This document shows, one piece after another, positions 8,872-16,235 of a stretch of DNA of 25,216 nucleotides. The notes under the pieces are model-generated. The model saw only the letters and a list, made by a program, of their open reading frames with translations, ran no database searches and was not told the origin of the DNA. The position numbers and the translations under genes were made by a program. The stretch covers positions 1 through 25,216 of the forward strand of contig JAEZRJ010000035.1 of NCBI GenBank assembly GCA_023412855.1, written 5' to 3'. This DNA is from Bacillota bacterium. Its GTDB lineage: Bacteria; Bacillota; Clostridia; Lachnospirales; Lachnospiraceae. The first letter of the stretch is position 1; the number at the start of each line of letters is the position of its first letter.

Positions 8872-9951
8872 ATGAAAAAAATTTTGAGGAATTTTACAGT
8901 AAAACAAATAATTGCGGTTTCATCTGTGGTGCTGTGCCTGCTCATATGGGCGGTCATCAGTGTTTTTGCCACGGTGAAAAAACAGGAGCTTCCAGATCAG
9001 AATGCGGCGGAGAGGTGGTCGGCGCAGAGTGATTCCGCACAGATAAGCTGTTTTTTTACCGCAGGGACAAATGTGGATAAGAACAGCGTAATGAACTTCG
9101 AACATTTGTTGGATGCCGTGCTCAAGGAGGCTTCCATAACGGCACCCAGCGAGAATGCAAGGCTGTGGGCGGACGCTTACAGCGCACAAGGCAAAGCTAC
9201 TCTTGTTAACGGGAAAACATCATTAGAGGCCAATGCGGTGGGTATCGGCGGAGACTTCTTTCTGTTTCATCCGGTACAGCTTATTAACGGTTCATACTTC
9301 TCGGGAAGCGATTTAATGCACGATAAGATACTTATCGACGAGGATGCGGCGTGGCAGCTGTTCGGTTCCAACGATGTGACCGGAATGGAGGTAAGGATCG
9401 GCGGGACGCCTCACTATGTTGCCGGGGTAATCAAAAGAGCGCAGGGCAGGCTGAACGAAGCGGCGGGGCTGGATAAAACTTTAGTTTATATTTCCTATGA
9501 AACTATGGAAGCGCAAGGGAGTGTAACGGGAATCGGTACGTATGAAATCGTAATGCCCGACCCGGTCAGCGGATTCGCTTACGCCAAGGTGAAAGAGAAG
9601 TTCGGCATTGACGAGATAGGCATGCAGGTAGTGGAGAATTCGGCGAGATACGGATTCAAATCGTTGTTCACGATAATTGCAGAATTCGGCACACGTTCCA
9701 TGAATTCATATGCTATCGGATATCCTTACTGGGAAAATGTGGCTCGCGGCTGGGAGGATATTTTGGCCGTTCTTTTAGTCTTACAGATATTGTTCCTTTT
9801 GATTCCAGCTTGTATAATAATTGTAATTATCATTATACTTTGGAAGAGAAAAGAATGGACATGGAGAGATGTATGGCGTGTTCTTACGGATTGGAAGGAT
9901 AAAATAGCGGAGCGGTTTCGCAGAGAAAAAAGTAAATGGAAATATTTTTAA
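8872..9951 (+). CDS. MacB-core-like membrane protein with only two membrane segments
   Basis: A 359-aa protein. An N-terminal membrane segment (about residues 13-33) is followed by a roughly 255-residue extracytoplasmic domain and then one long hydrophobic segment (about 293-320), a basic cytoplasmic tail and the stop. The extracytoplasmic part resembles the MacB/FtsX-family periplasmic core (NGSYFSGSDLMHDKILIDED, LFGSNDVTGMEVRIGG, HYVAGVIKR). MacB/YknZ permeases normally have four membrane segments; here the usual C-terminal three-segment bundle is reduced to one. No frameshift is evident, since the frame closes cleanly and the next gene follows 36 bases later. The neighbouring adaptor suggests the two work together; whether it transports anything or acts as a scaffold or sensor is open. 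The start is preceded by a hairpin rather than a standard ribosome site. Confidence 0.7.
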   Translation: MKKILRNFTVKQIIAVSSVVLCLLIWAVISVFATVKKQELPDQNAAERWSAQSDSAQISCFFTAGTNVDKNSVMNFEHLLDAVLKEASITAPSENARLWADAYSAQGKATLVNGKTSLEANAVGIGGDFFLFHPVQLINGSYFSGSDLMHDKILIDEDAAWQLFGSNDVTGMEVRIGGTPHYVAGVIKRAQGRLNEAAGLDKTLVYISYETMEAQGSVTGIGTYEIVMPDPVSGFAYAKVKEKFGIDEIGMQVVENSARYGFKSLFTIIAEFGTRSMNSYAIGYPYWENVARGWEDILAVLLVLQILFLLIPACIIIVIIIILWKRKEWTWRDVWRVLTDWKDKIAERFRREKSKWKYF

Positions 9952-9987
9952 GAATATGCAATACCATTAATTAAGGAGGAGACGGTT

Positions 9988-12237
9988 ATGAAGAAAATAA
10001 TCATAGGTTTATTGGCAGGTATAATGGTATTGTCGCTTGCAGCCTGCGGAGGAAATACGCAGGAGGAAAAGAATTCCAAGGAGCACGTGTATAAGGCGGA
10101 AGAGGTCGCCCTGAATGACATAGAGGATAAGAATTCTATCAGTAGTTTTTTCCTGAGGGGAGATAGGCTGTATATAATCGGATATAACTGGCTCGAAAAT
10201 GGGAGGGAGACCTATATTGTAAGCCAAAACCTGGATGGTTCCGATCCCGTAATGACAACGATTTCCCTTACGGAGAACCAATCCCTGAATTACCTGACGG
10301 TAGATGAATCGGGGAATTTCTACGGGGTTATGGATGAATATTTTGAGGATTCCAGCGACCCGGATAATTATGTATTGCAGGATAATTATTATCTGGTCAG
10401 GCTGGACGCAGAAGGAAACGAACTGTGGCGACAGCCTTTGCAGGGAGATTCCCAGAACGATTACTATTATGTGAGCTGGATGAAACTTTTAAATGATGGC
10501 CGCATTGCGATTATGGATAGTGCCAGCAGGATTACTCTGTACGATACACAGGGACAGCAGCAAAAGAGCGTAGATATGAAGGAAGAGGAAGGTATGGGAG
10601 ACGCGATACAGATGGCGGACGGTAATCTCCTGATTCTTTCCTATAGTTCGCAGAATAATAAGTATGGGCTGAGAAGACTGGATGTGGATGCTGGCAAGCT
10701 TTCACAGGAAGAGTATTTTCTTCCGGGTCTTTCCTCGTCATACAGCTATTATCCGGGTATAGGCTATGACCTTATGCTCGTGGATAACTATGGTGTCAGT
10801 GGGTACAATCTGGGCGACGAGAACGTGACGGAGCTGATGAATTTCATCGATTCCGACATAAACACCTCTTATATTTATAGTTTGGTGGCAGTAAGCGATA
10901 AGGAGTTTTACGGTACGATAAACGACAACCTTACGGGAAGCACCATGCTGATGAAGTTCACAAAGGTGGACCCTAAGGATGTGGTGGATAAAAAGGTTCT
11001 GACGTTAGCTTGCAACGGTCTTAATTGGGATGTTCGCAATCAGATTGTGCAGTTCAATAAAACGAACCAACAGTATCGCATTCGGATAACGGATTATACC
11101 CAGTATAATACGGACGAGGACTACACCAGAGGCGTTACCAAGCTAAATACCGATATCGCCTCCGGCAATGTGCCGGATATCCTCATACTGGATACGAACC
11201 TTCCGGTGGAAAGCTATATTTCCAAAGGTCTGTTCGAGGATTTGTATCCGTATATTGATAAGGATGAGGAATTAAAACGCGACGATTATTTCCAGAACGT
11301 ACTTACGGCATATGAAACAAATGGCAAGCTGTACCAGATGGTGCCGAGCTTCACGATTTTTACTGTGGCAGGAAAGACGGCGGACGTAGGAGCAGAACCG
11401 GGCTGGACCATGGAAGACCTGAATGCGCTTATGGCGACGAAGCCCGAAGGAACACAAGTATTTGCCGGAGAGATTAGAGGAAGCGTATTGAATTACAGCA
11501 TTCAATTGGCAGGAGGCCAGTTCATCGACTGGAAGACAGGTGAGTGCAAGTTCAGTTCTGATGCTTTTATTTCCTTACTGGAGTTTTTGAAGCAATTTCC
11601 TGAGCAATATGACGACTCCTATTATACGGACGAATATTGGAGAAGCTATGACAGCATGTGGAGAAACGGAGAAGTGTTATTAAACGTTACTTATATGGAT
11701 GGTTTTTCCAGTTATAATTATATGAAAAAAGGAACCTATGGAGAGGATATCACCCTTATAGGTTTCCCTTCAGCGGACGGAAAGGGTTCGGCAATCATGC
11801 CGAATATGGACGTCGTCATGTCGTCGAAATCTAAGAACAAGGACGGCGTATGGCAGTTTATGAGATATTTCCTGACCGATGACTATCAAAATACTATCGA
11901 ATATGGCTGGCCGCTTAGCCTGAAGCGTATCGATGCGTTGTCAGAGAAGGCGAAGCAGAAGCAAAGCTATGAGGATGAGAACGGAAATATGGTGGAGTAC
12001 GACCAGACCTATATTGTAGGAGGTATGGAGATACCGATTACGCCTATGACGCAGGAGGAAATCGACGAAGTGCTGGCAGTTGTAAAGACGATAGATAAGC
12101 CATACTCCTACGATCAGAATCTTATCAACATTATTTCCGAGGAGGCTGCGCCTTATTTTGCAGGGCAAAAAAACGCTAAGGAAGTAGCGGATATCATCCA
12201 AAGCAGAGCACAGATATACGTAAATGAAAATAGATAA
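9988..12237 (+). CDS. Lipoprotein with solute-binding domain (paralog 3)
   Basis: A 749-aa predicted lipoprotein with a very strong ribosome site (AAGGAGGAG, 9973-9981). The signal peptide ends in LAAC with Cys20. Residues about 35-330 form the propeller-like region (repeated YLTVDESGNFYGV- and LLNDGRIAIMD-type strands), without the acidic insert seen in paralogs 1 and 2. The solute-binding domain runs about 334-749 (VPDILILD, KGLFEDLYPYIDKDEELKRDDY, NGKLYQMVP, SKSKNKDGVWQFM). The C-terminal EVADIIQSRAQIYVNENR is nearly identical to paralog 1, so these two are the closer pair at that end. It closes the transporter operon; only 33 bases separate it from the methyltransferase gene and no terminator is seen between them. 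Confidence 0.86.
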   Translation: MKKIIIGLLAGIMVLSLAACGGNTQEEKNSKEHVYKAEEVALNDIEDKNSISSFFLRGDRLYIIGYNWLENGRETYIVSQNLDGSDPVMTTISLTENQSLNYLTVDESGNFYGVMDEYFEDSSDPDNYVLQDNYYLVRLDAEGNELWRQPLQGDSQNDYYYVSWMKLLNDGRIAIMDSASRITLYDTQGQQQKSVDMKEEEGMGDAIQMADGNLLILSYSSQNNKYGLRRLDVDAGKLSQEEYFLPGLSSSYSYYPGIGYDLMLVDNYGVSGYNLGDENVTELMNFIDSDINTSYIYSLVAVSDKEFYGTINDNLTGSTMLMKFTKVDPKDVVDKKVLTLACNGLNWDVRNQIVQFNKTNQQYRIRITDYTQYNTDEDYTRGVTKLNTDIASGNVPDILILDTNLPVESYISKGLFEDLYPYIDKDEELKRDDYFQNVLTAYETNGKLYQMVPSFTIFTVAGKTADVGAEPGWTMEDLNALMATKPEGTQVFAGEIRGSVLNYSIQLAGGQFIDWKTGECKFSSDAFISLLEFLKQFPEQYDDSYYTDEYWRSYDSMWRNGEVLLNVTYMDGFSSYNYMKKGTYGEDITLIGFPSADGKGSAIMPNMDVVMSSKSKNKDGVWQFMRYFLTDDYQNTIEYGWPLSLKRIDALSEKAKQKQSYEDENGNMVEYDQTYIVGGMEIPITPMTQEEIDEVLAVVKTIDKPYSYDQNLINIISEEAAPYFAGQKNAKEVADIIQSRAQIYVNENR

Positions 12238-12270
12238 TCGATTATTATTAATATACCGCGGAGAAAAGAC

Positions 12271-14052
12271 ATGAAGATTCAACAATACTTACAGAATAAG
12301 AAAATAATATGCGATGGGGCTTTCGGAACCTATTTCGCGGCCATTACGGAGGAGGAGATGCTTCCGGAGAAAGCTAATATAATGCGTCCTGAGCTTGTAA
12401 AAAGGATACATGCAAGCTACTTGGAGGCAGGAGCGGTCCTGATCAGGACCAATACCTTCGCCTCCAATAGGGTCAGCCTTCAGTGCGGTGAATCAGAAGT
12501 GAAGGAAAATATTCGCTGCGCTTGGAGAAATGCTTTAGAGGCTGTTTCTGTGAGCGGAAGGACGCTGGGAGAAGATTGCTTTCTGGCGGGCGACATCGGC
12601 CCTATTCCTATGGATTCAGGAACCCCGGAGGAGGATATCTTCAGGGAATATAAGCTCATTTGCGATACCTTTTTAGCCGAGGGTGCGGATATTCTCCTAT
12701 TTGAGACCTTTTCAGATTTGGATCGGATACTTCCCGTTATCGAGGCGGTAAAGAAGGAACGGGAGGTATTCGTTATCGTGCAGTTCTGTGTGAATCAGCA
12801 CGGCTACAGCAACGCGGGAATCAGTGCAGGAAGATTGCTGCGGGAAGCAGGAGAATCGGTACAAATAGACGCGGTGGGGCTTAACTGCGGCGTCGGTCCG
12901 GGACACCTGTATACTATCTTGGACAAAATAGAGTTTCCCGAAGGTAAATATATTACGGCACTGCCCAATGCAGGCTACCCCAAGCTCATAAAGAACCGTA
13001 TGATATTCAGGGATAATGCGGAATATTTTGCCCGTAAGATGAAGGAGGTTTCCTTAAGAGGTGCGGATATTCTGGGGGGCTGCTGCGGTACGACTCCGGA
13101 ATATATAAGCCTGTTAAAGGAAGTTGTGGACCTTCATCAGGGGAAAAAGGAAGCGGCTGGCCATAGGGCGGAAGAAGTGAAAGTACAGCCAGGGAACAGC
13201 AGTTTCTGGAAAGAGAAAAGGAAAGGGGAAAAGCTGATTGCGGTGGAGATTTCTCCCCCGCCGGGAGCAGATGATGAAAAAGTGATGGAGGCTGCCTTTT
13301 TCCTGAAGGAGCATAAGGCGGATGTGATTACGTTTCCTGACTCTCCGTCCGGCAGGACCCGGGCGGATTCCATACTCATGAGCATGAAGGTGGCGCAGGA
13401 AACAGGCCTTTGCGTGATGCCTCATATATGCTGCAGGGATAAGAATGCAATTGCCATGCGTTCCCAGCTTCTTGGCGCTTATATAAATGGAATAAGGAAC
13501 ATGCTGGTGATTACCGGAGATCCGGTACCGACCTTGATCAGGCAGGAGGTAAAGAGTGTGTTCAATTTCGATTCCGTAGGGCTGATGAAAATTGTCAGCG
13601 AGCTGAATCAGGAGGAATTTGTGAAGGACCCGGTGACATTTGGAGGGGCCTTAAATCATAATCGGCCGAATCTGGAAGTGGAAGTAGGAAGGGTGAAAAA
13701 GAAGATGGCGCAGGGAGCTGGATTCTTTCTGACTCAACCCGTATTTACCATTGAGGAAGCGAAGAAGCTTCGCTATGTCAAGGAGCAGACAAAAGCAAAG
13801 ATTCTTTGCGGCATCATGCCTCTGGTAAGTCTTAGAAATGCCCAGTTCATCAAAAACGAGATGGCAGGAATTAATGTGACGGAGTATGTCATTGCCCGTT
13901 TCCTTCCGGAAATGACAAGAGAAGAAGGGGAGAGGACCGGCGTGGAAATAGCGAAAGAGGTTATCGGTTTTACGGAGGATTTCGTGGACGGATATTATTT
14001 TTCCATACCCTTTAACAGAGTATATTTGGTAGAAAAGATTTTTCAAAAATAG
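12271..14052 (+). CDS. Bifunctional homocysteine S-methyltransferase / 5,10-methylenetetrahydrofolate reductase
   Basis: A 593-aa fusion of the YitJ type. The N-terminal part (about residues 1-290) is a homocysteine S-methyltransferase domain, with the zinc-binding cysteines visible as Cys206 (GLNCGVGP) and Cys271-Cys272 (GGCCGTTP). After a charged linker, residues about 310-593 form a methylenetetrahydrofolate reductase domain (IAVEISPPPG at its start, MLVITGDPVP, FFLTQPVF). Together they link one-carbon folate metabolism to methionine synthesis in the cytoplasm. The methyl donor of the first domain may be S-methylmethionine, S-adenosylmethionine or methyl-folate; sequence alone does not decide. 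The start is ATG 12271 with GGAGAAA upstream. No SAM riboswitch lies in the 33-base gap before it. The absence of a terminator there leaves read-through from the transporter operon possible. Confidence 0.92.
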   Translation: MKIQQYLQNKKIICDGAFGTYFAAITEEEMLPEKANIMRPELVKRIHASYLEAGAVLIRTNTFASNRVSLQCGESEVKENIRCAWRNALEAVSVSGRTLGEDCFLAGDIGPIPMDSGTPEEDIFREYKLICDTFLAEGADILLFETFSDLDRILPVIEAVKKEREVFVIVQFCVNQHGYSNAGISAGRLLREAGESVQIDAVGLNCGVGPGHLYTILDKIEFPEGKYITALPNAGYPKLIKNRMIFRDNAEYFARKMKEVSLRGADILGGCCGTTPEYISLLKEVVDLHQGKKEAAGHRAEEVKVQPGNSSFWKEKRKGEKLIAVEISPPPGADDEKVMEAAFFLKEHKADVITFPDSPSGRTRADSILMSMKVAQETGLCVMPHICCRDKNAIAMRSQLLGAYINGIRNMLVITGDPVPTLIRQEVKSVFNFDSVGLMKIVSELNQEEFVKDPVTFGGALNHNRPNLEVEVGRVKKKMAQGAGFFLTQPVFTIEEAKKLRYVKEQTKAKILCGIMPLVSLRNAQFIKNEMAGINVTEYVIARFLPEMTREEGERTGVEIAKEVIGFTEDFVDGYYFSIPFNRVYLVEKIFQK

Positions 14053-14055
14053 GAC

Positions 14056-14084
14056 TGTACAAAATGTATTTTGGCGAGTACAAT
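14056..14084 (+). promoter_or_regulatory. Candidate promoter for the HPr-like gene
   Basis: TGTACA (14056-14061) and TACAAT (14079-14084) are separated by 17 bases and match the sigma-A boxes in 4 and 5 of 6 positions. A small perfect inverted repeat (AGTAC AATA GTACT, 14077-14090) overlaps the -10 box. This lies between the methyltransferase stop and the HPr-like start and could also serve the downstream tRNA. Confidence 0.45.
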
Positions 14085-14134
14085 AGTACTGTTATAGGAA
14101 GTGAAAGAATAGGATCAGAAGAGAGGTCGTTTGG

Positions 14135-14374
14135 ATGAAAAGCTTTAAAATCAGACTGCAGTCCATCGAAGAGGTTAAGAAGTTTGTCAGCATTATGGCG
14201 CAGTTTAACGGCTATTTCGATTTAGTTTCCGGGAAATATATTGTGGATGCGAAGTCGGTGATGGGAATCTTCAGTATGGATTTGTCCAAGGCCTTGGAGC
14301 TTCGCATACTAGAGACGAACGAGCAGGAAAGTGCGATTCAGGATGCGCTGAAAGATTATATAGTGAATGGGTGA
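14135..14374 (+). CDS. HPr-like protein lacking the phosphorylatable histidine
   Basis: A 79-aa protein with GAGAGG (14121-14126) eight bases before its ATG. Its overall pattern follows HPr: a first strand SFKIRL, a helix, then GKYIVDAKSVMGIFSMDL, which corresponds to the HPr segment around regulatory Ser46 (KSIMGVMSL in Bacillus). The active-site HARP motif is absent; the aligned region reads SIEEVKK, so it cannot carry the His15 phosphate of the phosphotransferase chain. The serine equivalent is kept as Ser41. Bacillus Crh is a known HPr relative that lost this histidine and acts only in regulation; a comparable regulatory or HPr-kinase-related role is possible but unproven. It sits alone between a folate enzyme and a tRNA, with no PTS genes nearby. 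Confidence 0.7.
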   Translation: MKSFKIRLQSIEEVKKFVSIMAQFNGYFDLVSGKYIVDAKSVMGIFSMDLSKALELRILETNEQESAIQDALKDYIVNG

Positions 14375-14395
14375 ATAACGCTCATGAAATGCTTT

Positions 14396-14466
14396 GCAGA
14401 TATGGTTCATCGGTAGAACGCCGGCTTCCCAAGCCGGAGAGACGGGTTCGACTCCCGCTATCTGCT
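14396..14466 (+). tRNA. tRNA-Gly, anticodon CCC
   Basis: A 71-nt cloverleaf can be drawn. Acceptor arms GCAGATA (14396-14402) and TATCTGC (14459-14465) pair fully, with discriminator T14466. The D stem is GTTC/GAAC. The anticodon stem CCGGC/GCCGG surrounds the loop TTCCCAA, giving anticodon CCC (reads GGG). The T loop is TTCGACT. The outermost T-stem pair is an A-C mismatch. The CCA end is not encoded; a run of seven T begins at the discriminator base. A single tRNA gene, 21 bases after the HPr-like stop. Confidence 0.93.
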
Positions 14467-14508
14467 TTTTTTATTATCCAAAGATAAAAGCGCTTGTGGA
14501 GAAGAATT

Positions 14509-15795
14509 ATGGGGAAAAAAAGTGTATATGTTTCGCTGTTTGGGATATCGGCATTGCCTTTACTGATTTTAGGCGTGTTAGTGTCTGTGTTCAGTTCGTT
14601 ACGAATCGTTTCCACGATACATAGCGAGGAAGGAAATGAGCTTCGGGGTCTGGGTGTATCTATTGTCACAATGTATGATGAGCTTTATCCCGGCGATTAC
14701 CGTTTTTCGGATGAGGAAAACGGTTTTTTGATGAAAGGGAACCACCCGGTTAATGGAGACTATGAGATTATCTACAGACTGAAGGAAGAGCTGGGCGTGG
14801 ATATTACCCTTTTTTATATGGATACGAGAATTGTTACGACGATAAAGGACAAGGACGGGAATTCTATCGTTGGGACAAAAGCCGACGAAAGAGTAGTGGA
14901 GGATGTTATCAAGAAAGGCAAGGAGCAATTTTATACGGGCATAGAAGTCGGAGGCGTTCCTTATTTCGCCTATTATGCGCCGATTTATAACGAAAGCGGC
15001 GGACCGGTCGGAATGATATTCGTGGCAAAGTCTCTGAGGGAAATCCGCAATCATATAATGGAAATGGTAACGCCCATCGTGCTTCTTACGGCAATATTTA
15101 TGATAGTCATGGGCTATGTGAGCATTAGCTATTCCGGCAAGATGGTGAGAGGCTTCCGGAAAATAGAGAACTTTCTTTACAGGGTATCCGAAGGCGATTT
15201 AACATCTTCCATGGATTCCTCTATACTCGTAAGAAGGGATGAGATGGGAGAGATGGCGAGGCATATCGTAGCCATGCAGAAATCTTTCAAAGATCTGGTG
15301 GAGAAGGACATCCTGACGGGACTGGATAACAGAAGGTGCGGAGAGAAGGCGTTAGAGCGGCTTCATAGGAGTGCACTAGAGGAAAACGGTAAATTTGTAG
15401 TGGTGTTAGGCGATATAGACCTTTTTAAGAAGATGAACGATCAGCACGGCCATCCCGGCGGCGATGCGGTGTTAAAGACGATAGCATACCTGCTCCAAAA
15501 GAATGTAGAAGGAAAAGGAAGCGTTGCCAGATGGGGCGGCGAGGAATTTTTGCTGTTATACGAGAATATGGATTTGCCATCGGCGCTGAAAGTGCTGGAA
15601 GGTTTGCTTACGGAGATCAGGGAAACCAGGGTGAATTACAAGGGGAATGAGATTCGCGTAACGATGACCTTTGGAGTGGTGGAAGGAAGTGCAGAGGAGA
15701 TACATACGCTGCTTAAGGCTGCGGACGACAGACTTTATTTCGGGAAGGAACACGGAAGGAACTGTATTATTTCCGATATGGGGGAAGAGAATTAA
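14509..15795 (+). CDS. Membrane diguanylate cyclase (Cache-HAMP-GGDEF)
   Basis: A 428-aa protein that makes the second messenger c-di-GMP from two GTP. ATG 14509 is chosen because GGAG (14498-14501) lies at good distance and the N-terminal membrane segment (about residues 6-26) then starts correctly; a TTG further upstream is less likely. Residues about 30-183 form an extracytoplasmic Cache-like sensor domain, followed by a second membrane segment (about 187-209), a HAMP linker (about 210-265) and the GGDEF domain (about 275-428). The active-site motif is GGEEF at 343-347, with DIDLFKKMND and GHPGGD upstream, so it should be active. The inhibitory RxxD site expected shortly before GGEEF is missing (EGKG there), so product feedback at that site is unlikely. 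The ligand of the sensor is unknown. Confidence 0.92.
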   Translation: MGKKSVYVSLFGISALPLLILGVLVSVFSSLRIVSTIHSEEGNELRGLGVSIVTMYDELYPGDYRFSDEENGFLMKGNHPVNGDYEIIYRLKEELGVDITLFYMDTRIVTTIKDKDGNSIVGTKADERVVEDVIKKGKEQFYTGIEVGGVPYFAYYAPIYNESGGPVGMIFVAKSLREIRNHIMEMVTPIVLLTAIFMIVMGYVSISYSGKMVRGFRKIENFLYRVSEGDLTSSMDSSILVRRDEMGEMARHIVAMQKSFKDLVEKDILTGLDNRRCGEKALERLHRSALEENGKFVVVLGDIDLFKKMNDQHGHPGGDAVLKTIAYLLQKNVEGKGSVARWGGEEFLLLYENMDLPSALKVLEGLLTEIRETRVNYKGNEIRVTMTFGVVEGSAEEIHTLLKAADDRLYFGKEHGRNCIISDMGEEN

Positions 15796-15903
15796 TAAGG
15801 GTGTTCGGATTTTAGAGGACACATGTCTATAAACATGATAAAAAGGTTGCTTACAGGGAAGGATATAAGAGCTTGAGAAAACGGATGGCTCATATTCTTC
15901 CCT

Positions 15904-15911
15904 TCGTTATT
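15904..15911. repeat. Target-site duplication, left copy
   Basis: TCGTTATT directly abuts the left terminal repeat of the 150-bp element and is repeated exactly at 16062-16069. Confidence 0.75.
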
Positions 15912-16061
15912 GTTACTGTTCACTCCGTTCTCAGTAACACATGATGTTCTGCAATGCAAACTTTTTGCATTTAAATTCGCTTCGCGAAGCAGAAATCATC
16001 TCTTGCATCACGTTCTTACGTAGCCTAACAGCAAGTGTTAAGCTACTGTGTGGACAGTAAC
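15912..16061. mobile_element. 150-bp MITE-like element with terminal inverted repeats and internal palindromes
   Basis: The left end GTTACTGTTCAC and the right end GTGGACAGTAAC are inverted repeats matching in 11 of 12 positions (the outer 8 perfect). Both are flanked directly by the 8-bp duplication TCGTTATT. No open frame of note is inside. Internal structure: a left hairpin (15912-15938, 7-bp arms GTTACTG/CAGTAAC); a three-way junction at 15941-15999; a hairpin at 16020-16046 (GTAGC..GCTAC); and a right hairpin at 16042-16061 that shares GCTAC with the previous one, so the two are mutually exclusive. The junction's 11-bp outer stem (one bulged G) encloses an 8-bp hairpin (AATGCAAA/TTTGCATT) and a 5-bp hairpin (TTCGC/GCGAA). 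It was probably moved in trans by a transposase encoded elsewhere; the family cannot be named. It fills most of the 440-base gap between the cyclase gene and the MarR gene. Confidence 0.75.
15941..15999 (+). other. Three-way-junction palindrome inside the MITE-like element
   Basis: The outer arms ATGATGTTCTGC (15941-15952) and GCAGAAATCAT (15989-15999) pair over 11 bp with one bulged G at 15946. Two perfect hairpins lie inside: 15953-15971 (8 bp, loop CTT) and 15976-15988 (5 bp, loop TTC), with only four unpaired bases between them. If transcribed this would be a compact RNA fold; as DNA it is a cruciform-prone segment. Confidence 0.6.
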
Positions 16062-16069
16062 TCGTTATT
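16062..16069. repeat. Target-site duplication, right copy
   Basis: TCGTTATT immediately after the right terminal repeat, identical to 15904-15911. Confidence 0.75.
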
Positions 16070-16099
16070 TTCATTTATACTTTTTTAATATTTTTTTTA

Positions 16100-16128
16100 T
16101 TGAATAGCAGCGTAAATAATAGTATTAT
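16100..16128 (+). promoter_or_regulatory. Candidate promoter of the marR-ABC operon
   Basis: TTGAAT (16100-16105) and TATTAT (16123-16128) are 17 bases apart, in an AT-rich stretch 31 bases beyond the MITE's right duplication. Downstream, GTTAAG occurs twice (16153-16158 and 16169-16174), 16 bases apart, and could be part of a MarR operator; this is weak. Confidence 0.45.
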
Positions 16129-16235
16129 GTTAAATGCTAAATACATAACGAGGTTAAGAATTGCTTGTGTTAAGTATTTGCAGTTTATAGAGTGAGGGCA
16201 AGGTCTTCAGACTTTGAAAGGGGTGCAGTTATAAA

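Noticed and set aside
12238..12270. SAM or cobalamin riboswitch before the methionine-pathway gene
   Set aside because: Only 33 bases are available, too short for either, and no such motif is visible.
12435..12450. Perfect 16-bp palindrome GGTCCTGATCAGGACC
   Set aside because: It lies inside the conserved methyltransferase coding region, encodes ordinary family residues (AVLIRTN), and has no second copy that I can see.
14382..14669. Open frame on the minus strand over the tRNA
   Set aside because: It runs through the tRNA cloverleaf and the start of the cyclase gene, with no ribosome site and no family resemblance.
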